Shown one piece after another: positions 52,540 through 60,951 of a DNA stretch of 64,000 nt. The notes under the pieces were generated by a model. It ran no database searches, was not told where the DNA came from, and saw nothing but the letters and a program-made list of their open reading frames with translations. The translations under genes were made by a program, and so were the position numbers. Position 1 is the first letter of the stretch, and every line of letters begins with the position of its first letter. Origin of the DNA: Algoriphagus locisalis (GTDB taxonomy: Bacteria > Bacteroidota > Bacteroidia > Cytophagales > Cyclobacteriaceae); NCBI RefSeq assembly GCF_900116615.1, contig NZ_FPBF01000003.1, forward strand, positions 434,001 through 498,000, read 5' to 3'.

Positions 52540-52932
52540 ATGAAACTTTATCTTTTTTCAATTACTGCAATCTTACTTTTTAATTTCAATTTACTCGCAC
52601 AGGAAACAGATTCTACCAGTGAATTTAAAGAACCTGTAACAATTAAATTAATATGCAGGCAGCGCGATATATCTTCTGTTCCTTTATTACTTAAGTATAG
52701 AAACAAATGCCTTTTCATGCCAAGTGATTTGGATGCTGCTAAAAGAGAAGAATTGTTGTCAAGTATAAATCCTGCCATGATAGACAGCATCAATGTAAAG
52801 CGAAATGAGGAAGCTTTGACGTACAATGACCTCCAAGTGGAAAGTGGGCTGATTGTTGTTTATCTAAATACCACTTTCAAGAACTCTGCGTCCCAGGAAG
52901 TCCTATCTGAATTTAAGCTTCCAAAAAAATAA
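52540..52932 (+). CDS. Small secreted protein with a TonB-plug-like motif
   Basis: 130 residues from ATG 52540 (MKLYLFSITAILLFNFNLLA) with a signal peptide; ATG 52528 would add four residues. The C-terminal part SINPAMIDSINVKRNEEALT followed by VESGLIVVYLNT resembles the plug-like piece seen at the end of many Bacteroidota M56/TonB-type proteins (xxxIxSINVxK...GVIxIxxK), so it may be a fragment or a stand-alone interaction module. No enzyme motif. Confidence 0.6.
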   Translation: MKLYLFSITAILLFNFNLLAQETDSTSEFKEPVTIKLICRQRDISSVPLLLKYRNKCLFMPSDLDAAKREELLSSINPAMIDSINVKRNEEALTYNDLQVESGLIVVYLNTTFKNSASQEVLSEFKLPKK

Positions 52933-53055
52933 CCTGAGAAAATTCCCGCACTTTGCATCCTCACCATCGCTTTACCTTTTTGATCTACAAGTAATTAGAA
53001 GATAAAAATTGCACTTTTCTTATAAAAAAGGAGTAAATTACTTTCACCAAACAAA

Positions 53056-53092
53056 AAAAGCATTTCAAACACAGTCAAGTGCTTTTATTTCT
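53056..53092 (+). terminator. Weak hairpin terminator
   Basis: A ten-base-pair stem (AAAAGCATTT with AAGTGCTTTT, one GU pair) and an 11-base loop, followed by ATTTCTTTT. It may end the small secreted protein gene 120 bases upstream. Confidence 0.5.
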
Positions 53093-53116
53093 TTTCATCA
53101 TCAAACACTGTAAGTC

Positions 53117-53257
53117 ATGCCTGCCAGAAAAAAATTAGTCGATCCTGTCTTAAATACTTCTTTGGAGAAAACAAACACAACATCTCAGGAAATAAAAATC
53201 GATCTCAATTCCCCTGAATTAGTCCGAAAGAAAAGAGTAGATCCAGCAGGATCCTAA
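53117..53257 (+). CDS. Possible 46-residue gene, unrecognised
   Basis: An ATG at 53117 opens MPARKKLVDPVLNTSLEKTN, then TTSQEIKIDL and NSPELVRKKRVDPAGS, ending at TAA 53257. The N- and C-terminal ends share an RKK-x-VDP motif. It lies in an otherwise gene-free gap, with a hairpin before it and the convergent CtlX gene after it. It is short and has no family, so it could be a chance frame. Confidence 0.35.
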   Translation: MPARKKLVDPVLNTSLEKTNTTSQEIKIDLNSPELVRKKRVDPAGS

Positions 53258-53302
53258 TCCGTGAATGAGACACTCATGGTGGCCAAGATTTATCCAAGTT
53301 CA

Positions 53303-54235
53303 CTAAGTTGCCAGAGGCAAAAAGATCTCAGCCATCATACAGCGCGCACTTCCTCCTCCTAGCTTTTCTATCGTAGGAATAGAAGGGCTGATGATGGTTG
53401 AGTATTTTTCTATCAATTGAATTTGCCCCACGTTCAGGGAATCCAGCGCAGTTTCAGACATCACCGTGAATTTTTCACCCCCATCATTTCCTACTTCGAG
53501 CATATTCCCGGCAAAATTAAACTTTTGCTTTGGCGTGATTGGAACTACCTTTTTACCGGCTTGGGTTAAACTTTTCTGTACGGCCTGCTTTTCAGAAGCT
53601 TTGGGAATACTATCCAGACAAACTACAGCCAAGTCAGTACCTATGTGCATCATTACATTCGTATGATAAATAGGTGAAGACACCCCTTGGAACTCTTGCA
53701 CGGCATGAAAACCAACCACTTTGTAACCGAGTAATTTCCCTAAATAGTCCAGAGGAATGGGATGGGTACGTTCTGAATAACAAGCGTAAATTAGTTTAGC
53801 CTGATGATCCATCACCATACTTCCAGTGCCCTCTAAATACTGCCCATCATCTTCGAAAAAACTTAAATCGATAATCTCATTCACCTGAAACTTACGCTTC
53901 ATCAAATCCTCCACAAAATCCTTCCGCCTTTCCTGTCTTCTCGTCGGGGAATACATAGGATATAAAATCAATCGTCCATCAGCATGGGTGCTAAACCAAT
54001 TGTTTGGAAAAACTGCATCAGGCTTAACGGGCTCAGCAGTATCCTCCTCCACGATCACTTGAACTCCCTGATCCCTCAGCATGGCAACAAAACCATCAAA
54101 CTCTTGTTGCGCTAGCCTATTGATTTCAGCAGCTGGTCTATTATCTGATTGTTGATAAAAGTTACTTTCAGCAGTTTCTGGGTTAAAACCAAAATTAGCT
54201 GGACGAACCATCAGAAGAGTAGAAGCAGTTTGCAT
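53303..54235 (-). CDS. ctlX: Citrulline hydrolase CtlX-type amidinotransferase
   Basis: 310 residues of the amidinotransferase/arginine deiminase superfamily. It starts QTASTLLMVRPANFGFNPET; PDAVFPNNWFSTHADGRLIL carries catalytic Asp/His-type residues, and the C-terminal KLGGGSARCMMAEIFLPLA holds the nucleophilic Cys (299). The CtlX name refers to a citrulline utilisation hydrolase of this sequence type; it may act on citrulline or arginine-like guanidino compounds. Its ATG overlaps the preceding stop (TAATG). Confidence 0.88.
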   Translation of the reverse strand: MQTASTLLMVRPANFGFNPETAESNFYQQSDNRPAAEINRLAQQEFDGFVAMLRDQGVQVIVEEDTAEPVKPDAVFPNNWFSTHADGRLILYPMYSPTRRQERRKDFVEDLMKRKFQVNEIIDLSFFEDDGQYLEGTGSMVMDHQAKLIYACYSERTHPIPLDYLGKLLGYKVVGFHAVQEFQGVSSPIYHTNVMMHIGTDLAVVCLDSIPKASEKQAVQKSLTQAGKKVVPITPKQKFNFAGNMLEVGNDGGEKFTVMSETALDSLNVGQIQLIEKYSTIISPSIPTIEKLGGGSARCMMAEIFLPLAT

Positions 54236-55104
54236 TAAGGTTTTTTAGCGGTGTATTTATAAAGAACGGGATCCACATCGAATCGTTTTTCACTCAGGGT
54301 GTAGAACACTCTGCCATCAGGTCCAAATCCTATTGCCTCTCCCTGGGGTTCTGGTGAATAAGGCAATTCAAGTGGAGCTCTACCCATGGCTTGAGCTATA
54401 CTCTCCCCTTCATTTCTCCGCCAATAGTAAATAGCTAGATAATTCTTCACCAGAATCTGGCTACCATCAGCGGAAATATCAGCCCCGGTAGCGCTAGTAA
54501 ATGGTAGTTTGATCAATTCCTCTAATTCTACCTCAAGAGTTCCAAATTTCTCAGCTGGTAATCTATAAAGTGTATTTACACTATCCCGCTTGGACACTAT
54601 GAAAATATCTCCTGAAATGGGGTCAACCATCAGAGATTCCGCATCTCTAGCCCCTCCTGGATATTTTAAAACGGTCTTTTGTGGAACTATACCAATCGTA
54701 GAATTACTGTCGTTTGGCTCTGGAACCCGATAAACAACCACTTCATCGTGGACAGCATTGTTGTCGCCGATCTCTCCGACATAAATGTAGGATTTGGAAT
54801 CTTCACCCGGCCCTACAGCAATATCTTCCCAGTCTCTGTTTTGGGTGTCTAGAAATTCTATTGTACCTAGATTGTTACCCAGCGTATCCAGTAAATAAAC
54901 TGCGGCCTCTCCTCCGCTATCATTGTGGACGTACATCACACCTGGCAGCACTCGACTCACAGCCAAACCTGAAATCTCATCCAAGCCATTATCTTTTAGT
55001 GTGGCGATTGGAACCCCTTCTCCAAAACTAGCAATTGTCTCTTCCTGTGCATTGACACAGGAAAATGAAAAAAATAAAATGATTATTCCTAAAGGCATTT
55101 TCAT
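54235..55104 (-). CDS. Secreted propeller-like protein of unknown function
   Basis: 289 residues with a signal peptide (MPLGIIILFFSFSCVNAQEE). The repeating blocks LDEISGLAVSRVLPGVMYVH, GTIEFLDTQNRDWEDIAVGP and ARDAESLMVDPISGDIFIVS suggest a six-bladed beta-propeller related to SdiA-regulated or esterase-like phytase proteins. A Cys at the end of the signal (SFSC) is not a good lipobox. It is translationally coupled to CtlX by the TAATG overlap, but a shared pathway is not obvious. Confidence 0.7.
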   Translation of the reverse strand: MKMPLGIIILFFSFSCVNAQEETIASFGEGVPIATLKDNGLDEISGLAVSRVLPGVMYVHNDSGGEAAVYLLDTLGNNLGTIEFLDTQNRDWEDIAVGPGEDSKSYIYVGEIGDNNAVHDEVVVYRVPEPNDSNSTIGIVPQKTVLKYPGGARDAESLMVDPISGDIFIVSKRDSVNTLYRLPAEKFGTLEVELEELIKLPFTSATGADISADGSQILVKNYLAIYYWRRNEGESIAQAMGRAPLELPYSPEPQGEAIGFGPDGRVFYTLSEKRFDVDPVLYKYTAKKP

Positions 55105-55215
55105 AGGTTGGTTTTAAAGTAAATCTAAAAGTAAAGAAAATGACTTGTAGCCTAGCAATCAAAACTAGCTGAGACAGGTTATTTTTATGTTTAAGGAATA
55201 ATTGATAGGTAATAA

Positions 55216-55638
55216 ATGGACCCACTACTAAAGAAAATGACCTGGAAAAAGGGCATGAATATCCAAGTCTGGAACTGCCCCACCGACCTTGAGCAATTGA
55301 TAAATGCTTGGAAAAAAGATGGTTTGATTCTACCTGCCGTAAAGCCAGATTTTCTGCTGGCTTTTGTCCAGTCAGAAGATGAAGTGAAGAATTACTTCAC
55401 CGAGATGCAGGCTCTTGCTCAGGAAGATGAACAGATTTGGCTAGCCTACCCCAAGGGAACTTCCAAACGCTATAAAGCTAAAATAAACAGAGATTCAGGC
55501 TGGAAGTATTTAGGAGAGTTTGATTACGAAGGGGTTCGCCAAGTTGCCATCAATGAAGACTGGTCAGCTCTACGCTTCCGCAATACCAAGTATGTGAAGG
55601 TCATGACGCGGAAGTTCAGTGTGAAGGACCAGAAGTAA
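55216..55638 (+). CDS. DUF3052-like small protein
   Basis: 140 residues, soluble, no signal. The core FLLAFVQSEDEVKNYFTEMQ followed by IWLAYPKGTSKRYKAKINRD resembles DUF3052, a family of unknown function with a conserved W/Y-AxPK block. The C-terminal QVAINEDWSALRFRNTKYVK is typical too. It is a single gene next to tRNA-Asn. Confidence 0.65.
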   Translation: MDPLLKKMTWKKGMNIQVWNCPTDLEQLINAWKKDGLILPAVKPDFLLAFVQSEDEVKNYFTEMQALAQEDEQIWLAYPKGTSKRYKAKINRDSGWKYLGEFDYEGVRQVAINEDWSALRFRNTKYVKVMTRKFSVKDQK

Positions 55639-55876
55639 GATTTACGTTTCCAATTCAAGTTTCTTTTGGTCAAAAAAGAACTCTTCATAGCCTGCTTGCC
55701 ACATCTTTTGAAAAAAAGCTATAAAAAACTCGAAAATTAAGTCTCTGATTTTGAATACAAAAACTACGTACAATATAAAAACATACAGTTTTTCCTGATT
55801 GTAGTTTGGAATAAATGGAATAGCCTCCTACATTTGCATCACCAATTCGGAAGAAGCTCCGAATGAAACACAAAAT

Positions 55877-55950
55877 TCCTCCTTAGCTCAGTTGGTTAGA
55901 GCATCTGACTGTTAATCAGAGGGTCCAAGGTTCAAGTCCTTGAGGAGGAG
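55877..55950 (+). tRNA. tRNA-Asn (anticodon GUU)
   Basis: A 74-base cloverleaf: acceptor stem TCCTCCT with AGGAGGA, D-arm TAGCTCAGTTGGTTAGAGC, anticodon arm TCTGA-CTGTTAA-TCAGA with anticodon GTT, and T-arm AAGGTTCAAGTCCTT. The 3' CCA is not encoded. It is the 5' neighbour of a remnant of an integrated element. Confidence 0.97.
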
Positions 55951-56093
55951 CTTATAATTAGCCACTTACGATTAAAAATTGTAAGTGGCTTTTTTATTTG
56001 CAAAAAAATTGCAAAATGTTAAATCATAAGTCGATAAACAGATTTTTAACAACTCATACATTTAAGAATCAATAGGTTATCAGCTACCAATTC

Positions 56094-56451
56094 TCAAAGC
56101 TTCTTGAATTTTCGATTTTCAAATTTCCTTTTCGGATTAAACTTAATTTCATCCGCTAATCTGACTTTGTTTTCAGTTTCTATCCAGTCGGCAATTTCTT
56201 TTTTTTGAAAAAGTAAAGTTTACCACCCTTCATATGGTGTGGAACCTGTTTTTTAGACACATAACTATAGATAGTCTGTTTTTTCAGCTCCAGAAGCTCA
56301 CAAATTCTACTCAGTGTCAATATTCCCTCATTGCTCCCTTTTAAAAACTAGTTTCTTGGATGGATTTTAAAATAAGGTTATTCTGCTCAATGAATTGAGC
56401 AATTGCATCTGTTAAGTCTTCAAATTTTAATGGCGAAGCTGATCTCCTCAT
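56094..56451 (-). pseudogene. Excisionase-type helix-turn-helix gene broken by two frameshifts
   Basis: Reading leftward from ATG 56451, the first part gives MRRSASPLKFEDLTDAIAQF and IEQNNLILKSIQETSF, then a stop at a short T/A run (about 56338-56346). In a shifted frame it continues LKGSNEGILTLSRICELLEL, then KKQTIYSYVSKKQVPHHMKG and GKLYFF. At an 8-T run (56199-56206) a second shift continues KEIADWIETENKVRLADEIK to a stop at 56094-56096. The joined protein is a classical excisionase-like HTH_17 protein of Bacteroidota integrated elements. It is inactive as it stands. Confidence 0.8.
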
Positions 56452-56577
56452 GCAGATTCAGGTGGTTATGGAGGGCTTACATTTTACTGAACGTTAAAAA
56501 GCCACCTACCCTTTTTGGTATAAGCCTCGAGAGCAGGCAATTGTAGCATTCACTCCTAGAGTTTATTGCTACCTACC

Positions 56578-56919
56578 CTAGGATTCTTTTTCCAAAATAT
56601 TTCCTATTTGTTGCTTGAGGTTCGGAACTATGTTTTCTACCACAGCCCAGACTGCCCACAAATCAACCCCTATATAATCATGGATCAGCTTATCTCTCAT
56701 TCCTGCGATCTTTTTCCATTCGATTTCCGGGTATTTAATCCGAAAATCAATGTCCAGTTTTTTAGTAGCTTCTCCGATTATTTCAAAGTTTCTGATTACT
56801 GCGTCTTGAATTAGACTGTTCTGCAGAAAGCTTTCCTCATTAAATTCTTTTGTATATTCTTCAATTTTTTGAATACAGGCACTGATATGTTCAAGATAGA
56901 TTACAGGATCTTTGATCAT
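56578..56919 (-). CDS. HepT toxin (HEPN domain)
   Basis: 113 residues, all helical. The HEPN RNase motif R-X4-H-X-Y is present as RDKLIHDY (Arg 75, His 80, Tyr 82). In the HepT/MntA type, the MntA partner silences HepT by adenylylating that Tyr. It starts four bases inside the MntA gene, which stays upstream as usual. The toxin would cleave RNA when not modified. It lies next to the broken excisionase gene near tRNA-Asn. Confidence 0.92.
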   Translation of the reverse strand: MIKDPVIYLEHISACIQKIEEYTKEFNEESFLQNSLIQDAVIRNFEIIGEATKKLDIDFRIKYPEIEWKKIAGMRDKLIHDYIGVDLWAVWAVVENIVPNLKQQIGNILEKES

Positions 56920-57197
56920 ATAATTCTGATTAAATCTGATTCTATATATGGCTTTAAGGACCTATTAACAGATCTTAATGAAATCAAATCCACCTTAATC
57001 CCTAAAAGTTCAGATAGCTCTTGTTCCATACCGATCAGCTCTAGTAGATCCACTTTCATTTCAAAGTCAATGAGAATATCAAGGTCGCTGCTTTCATTTT
57101 CTTCCCCACGTGCATAGGAACCGAAAATACCAACTAAGGTAGGACGAACTCTGTGGGTTATCTTCCTAATAATATTTTCTTGTTGTGGAGTAATCAT
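56916..57197 (-). CDS. MntA antitoxin (minimal nucleotidyltransferase)
   Basis: 93 residues of the minimal nucleotidyltransferase fold: GIFGSYARGEENESSDLDIL holds GS (26-27) and the DxD metal ligands (Asp 38, Asp 40); the C-terminal part VDLISLRSVNRSLKPYIESD completes the domain. It transfers AMP onto the HepT Tyr. It overlaps HepT by four bases and is expected to be autoregulated. Confidence 0.92.
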   Translation of the reverse strand: MITPQQENIIRKITHRVRPTLVGIFGSYARGEENESSDLDILIDFEMKVDLLELIGMEQELSELLGIKVDLISLRSVNRSLKPYIESDLIRII

Positions 57198-57254
57198 GGT
57201 ATAAAGTTAGACTTTTTCTTTTTATTGGTATAAGAGTTTTTGTGTAGTACACTT

Positions 57255-57318
57255 GGCTCCGCGATAGCGATCCTGAGAGGTACTCAACGAAGAGTATCAA
57301 GAGCCTTACTTTTTTTTA
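57255..57318. repeat. Nested hairpin repeat with T-run
   Basis: GGCTC (57255-57259) pairs with GAGCC (57301-57305), enclosing a second stem GGTACTC/GAGTATC (57279-57298, one GU pair), and a T-run follows. No plus-strand gene precedes it, so it is not an ordinary terminator; it may be a dispersed element or regulatory RNA before the hexosaminidase gene. Confidence 0.45.
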
Positions 57319-57393
57319 TACCGTTTAAGAATTTTTCTTATCCAATGTTTTGAGCTATTTGAACATCGGTTTCACCTTTTTACAAATCAACTT

Positions 57394-57401
57394 TACCTTT
57401 G
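57394..57401 (+). promoter_or_regulatory. Candidate -7 promoter box of the hexosaminidase gene (TACCTTTG)
   Basis: TACCTTTG matches TAnnTTTG and lies about 24 bases before the TTG start, which implies a very short leader. A -33 element is not clear. Confidence 0.45.
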
Positions 57402-57424
57402 ATATTCAACTAGAATAAATCGTC

Positions 57425-59698
57425 TTGAAATATATCGCTTTTTACGCTGCCATCCTTTTGGCATTTGCATCCTGTAACAACCCTGAACCTACTGAAATCT
57501 CAATAGTTCCTTACCCATCCCAGATAGAAACAGGAAGGGGCAGCTTTACCCTAAATTCCAGCACTCAGTTAATCGTTCAAGATGAGGGAGAGTTTTCAGC
57601 TGAGGTTGAATTTCTTCAAGCCATGATGATACAGGCCCTTGGCGAAAAGCTTTCTAATGAATCCAGGAAAAATGTGGTGGAAATCAGAAAATCCTCAAGC
57701 AGTCAAAACCCAGAATCTTATCACTTATCGATCTCTTCAGATAAAGTTCTTTTGGAAGCTGGAACTCCCGAAGGCATATTTTACGGAATGATCACGCTGA
57801 GACAATTGCTTCCACCAAGTATGGAATCGGGCGACTCAACTGATGAAATCAAACTCCCTGCATTAACTATTCGGGACCAACCTCTTTATGATTGGCGGGC
57901 AATGCACCTAGATGTGTCCAGACACTTTTTCTCCATGGATTATCTCCGGCGATACGTGGACCTTTTGTCTTTGTACAAGCTAAATAAACTTCACCTACAC
58001 CTGACAGATGACCAGGGCTGGAGAATAGAAATTAAAAAATATCCGGAACTGACAGCGCAAGGCGCATGGAGAACATTCAACGATCAGGATTCTATTTGCA
58101 TGGACAAAGCAATCGAAGACCCCAGGTTTGCTTTGGAATCAAAACACCTGGAGGAACGCGATGGAAAACTCCAATATGGCGGTTTTTATACTCAAGAGGA
58201 GCTTCGGGAGTTGGTGAACTATGCCCAATCAAGACACGTGGAGATCATTCCTGAGATCGATATGCCTGGTCATATGATGGCTGCTATTGCGATATACCCA
58301 GAACTTGCCTGCAATGGTGAAGCTGCTTGGGGAGACTTGTTTTCTACCCCACTTTGTCCTGTCAATGAAGAGGTTTATACGTTTGTAGAAAATGTACTGA
58401 CAGAAGTAATGGACATTTTTCCTTCGAAATACATCCATATCGGAGCCGATGAAGTAGAGAAAAAGACTTGGGAAGAATCTGCCGCTGCCCAGCAATTCAT
58501 GAAGGAAAACGGCATGCAAAACGTGAATGAGTTGCAATCCTATTTTGTAAACAGAGTTTCTAACTTCCTTCAGCAAAACGGTAAAGAAGTAGTAGTCTGG
58601 GACGATGCGATGGCTGGTGGAATTGACTCTGAACTAAAAGTAATGTACTGGAGAAACTGGGTTGCTGAGGTTCCTGACAAAGCTGTTCAGAATGGAAATG
58701 AAGTGATTTTAGCCCCTGGAGATCCTTTTTACTTTTCTTCTCCAAACTCCAAGCTCTTCGATATTTACAATAAGCCTTTAGTAGGTTCCAAATTTCCAGA
58801 GGAATTAAGACATAAAATAACAGGAATTCAAGCTTGTCTATGGACTGAGACTATTCCTTCCGAAGCGCTTGCTGATGCGATGCTTTTCCCAAATGTACTG
58901 GCTCTCGCAGAAAGAGCTTGGTCCAGTGAAGAAGCTCAAGACTGGGATTCTTTTAAAACCCGCCTCCAAAAACAGCTTCCCCGACTTGAACAGCTCGGTG
59001 TAAAATACGAGTACAATCCGACTACGAAGCTTATTCCATTTATGAACGTGGACACAGAAGCAAAGCAAATTGGAATCACACTTGAAAGCGAAATCAGCCA
59101 ACCCACCATCTACTATACCACGGACGGATCTGAGCCAACTCGCGCTTCAAATCTATACAAAGGTGAGTTTTTTGTAAAAGAAAGTGCTTCTATCGTTGCA
59201 GCAGTTTTTCAGGATGGAAAAATCACCGAACCTGTTCTTCGCAAGCAAGTGGATTATCATCAGGCTATCGGCAAACCAGTGCAATACCACAAACCTTGGA
59301 ACAAATCCTATCCAGCAGGAGATGCAGGCAGCATGACGGATGGCTACCGAGGTGGAGAATCCTATAATGACGGTATTTGGCAAGGCTTCACGAATGACTT
59401 TGAAGTGACCATAGATATGGGCGAGAAAACTAGGCTAAACGCTATCTCGGCCAGCTTTATGCAAGCAGCAGGACCAGGCGTATTTATGCCAGACTATCTG
59501 GAAGTTTCTATATCTGATGATGGTGAAAATTTTGAAACAGCACTGAAAATTGACCATGATATTCCAGTCACTGAAAAGGAAAAAGTGGTTAAAGACTTCA
59601 AAGGATCTTTGGAAGGAAAGCAAGCTAGGTACATCAGAGTTTTAGCTCCGAACGTGCAACGAGGGTTTATCTTCGTGGATGAACTGGTGATATATTGA
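57425..59698 (+). CDS. Beta-N-acetylhexosaminidase, GH20 family, lipoprotein
   Basis: 757 residues from a TTG start (no ATG nearby). A lipoprotein signal ends FAAILLAF-type ASC (Cys near 17; AFASCNNPEP). The N-terminal GH20b domain, then the catalytic TIM barrel with HLHLTDDQGWRIEIKKYPEL and the catalytic pair D342-E343 in IHIGADEVEKKTW, follow. A chitobiase C-like part (STIVAAVF-type: ESASIVAAVFQDGKITEPVL) and an F5/8-type-C-like end (TIDMGEKTRLNAISASFMQA; GKQARYIRVLAPNVQRGFIF) finish the protein. It removes terminal GlcNAc or GalNAc. Probable operon with the sialidase. Confidence 0.95.
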   Translation: MKYIAFYAAILLAFASCNNPEPTEISIVPYPSQIETGRGSFTLNSSTQLIVQDEGEFSAEVEFLQAMMIQALGEKLSNESRKNVVEIRKSSSSQNPESYHLSISSDKVLLEAGTPEGIFYGMITLRQLLPPSMESGDSTDEIKLPALTIRDQPLYDWRAMHLDVSRHFFSMDYLRRYVDLLSLYKLNKLHLHLTDDQGWRIEIKKYPELTAQGAWRTFNDQDSICMDKAIEDPRFALESKHLEERDGKLQYGGFYTQEELRELVNYAQSRHVEIIPEIDMPGHMMAAIAIYPELACNGEAAWGDLFSTPLCPVNEEVYTFVENVLTEVMDIFPSKYIHIGADEVEKKTWEESAAAQQFMKENGMQNVNELQSYFVNRVSNFLQQNGKEVVVWDDAMAGGIDSELKVMYWRNWVAEVPDKAVQNGNEVILAPGDPFYFSSPNSKLFDIYNKPLVGSKFPEELRHKITGIQACLWTETIPSEALADAMLFPNVLALAERAWSSEEAQDWDSFKTRLQKQLPRLEQLGVKYEYNPTTKLIPFMNVDTEAKQIGITLESEISQPTIYYTTDGSEPTRASNLYKGEFFVKESASIVAAVFQDGKITEPVLRKQVDYHQAIGKPVQYHKPWNKSYPAGDAGSMTDGYRGGESYNDGIWQGFTNDFEVTIDMGEKTRLNAISASFMQAAGPGVFMPDYLEVSISDDGENFETALKIDHDIPVTEKEKVVKDFKGSLEGKQARYIRVLAPNVQRGFIFVDELVIY

Positions 59699-59728
59699 TC
59701 ATTTTTAAAAAGTCATAAACCCAAAACC

Positions 59729-60889
59729 ATGAGATTCTCCTTAGCACTTTTCCTCCTTTTTCATTTCTCCACAGCCTTTGCTCAGGAAACGATTGTTTAC
59801 CAGGGCGGACAGGAAGGCCATGCAACCTACAGAATCCCAGCAATTATCGACTTGCCTAGCGGCGAACTCTTGGCTTTTGCCGAAGGCAGAGTAAATGGCT
59901 CAAATGACTACGGAGACATCAATCTGGTGCTGAAGAGAAGTGAGGATAAGGGCAAAACATGGTCAGCGCTCCAAACGATTGTCGATTACGCCGATTTACA
60001 AGCAGGAAACCCAGCTCCGGTTGTAGATCTTCTTGATCCCTCCTATCCAAATGGCGTGGTTTACCTATTTTATAACACCGGCAACAATCATGAATATGAT
60101 ATCCGAATGAATAAGGGAGTTAGGGAGGTATGGATGATTCGGTCGCTTGATCTGGGACATACCTGGGAACAACCCGTGAACATCACCAGCCAAGTTCATA
60201 AGCCCGATAATCCTGCATTCAATCCAGCTTATACAAACGCTGAAGATTGGAGACACTATGCAAATACGCCCGGTCATGCATTTCAATTCCAAAGTGGGGA
60301 CTACAAAGGGAGGATTTATGTAGCTGCAAACCACTCAAAAGGTGATCCTCAGGATGAGTTCAAGGATTATCAAGCGCATGGATTCTTTACTGACGACCAT
60401 GGCAAAACCTTTAAAATCTCCGAACCCATTAAATTCCCAGGCTCAAACGAATCCATTGCTGCAGAACTTCCGGATGGTCGAATGATCATGAGCACCCGAA
60501 ACCAACGGGGAGATATTCGCAGCAGAATTCTCGCCTATTCAGAAGATGGAGGCGCTACTTGGTCAGAGCAATACTTCGAGAAAAGCCTACCTGATCCGGT
60601 TTGCCAGGGTTCCATTCTTTCTTTTCAAGATGAAACTGGAAATTCTATTCTTGCTCACTCCAACAATGCTGATGAAAATGAGAGAAATAATCTGACCCTA
60701 AAAATCAGCAAAGATCAAGGCAAAACTTGGGCAGAATCCATCTTGATTGACCGGAAAGACATCCCCCAAGGCAGAACATGGACGGCATACAGTGATTTGG
60801 TTTTGCTCGATCCGCAAACGCTTGGCATTCTCTACGAGCGAGATGATTACAAGGAAATTGTTTTTAAGTGGGTGGAATGGGAGAAGTAG
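59729..60889 (+). CDS. Secreted sialidase, GH33 family
   Basis: 386 residues with a signal peptide (LFLLFHFSTAFAQ). The Arg motif YRIPAIIDLPSG (RIP at 35-37) and four Asp-box-like loops (SEDKGKTWSA, TDDHGKTFKI, SEDGGATWSE, SKDQGKTWAE) are those of exo-alpha-sialidases; the catalytic Tyr/Glu region is in the C-terminal half (TLGILYERDDYKEIVF). It frees terminal sialic acid. It starts 31 bases after the hexosaminidase. Confidence 0.93.
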   Translation: MRFSLALFLLFHFSTAFAQETIVYQGGQEGHATYRIPAIIDLPSGELLAFAEGRVNGSNDYGDINLVLKRSEDKGKTWSALQTIVDYADLQAGNPAPVVDLLDPSYPNGVVYLFYNTGNNHEYDIRMNKGVREVWMIRSLDLGHTWEQPVNITSQVHKPDNPAFNPAYTNAEDWRHYANTPGHAFQFQSGDYKGRIYVAANHSKGDPQDEFKDYQAHGFFTDDHGKTFKISEPIKFPGSNESIAAELPDGRMIMSTRNQRGDIRSRILAYSEDGGATWSEQYFEKSLPDPVCQGSILSFQDETGNSILAHSNNADENERNNLTLKISKDQGKTWAESILIDRKDIPQGRTWTAYSDLVLLDPQTLGILYERDDYKEIVFKWVEWEK

Positions 60890-60951
60890 TATCCAATCAA
60901 AATCTCCAGAATAACGTAAATCTCAAGTAACCAACAATTAACTCTTTTCAT

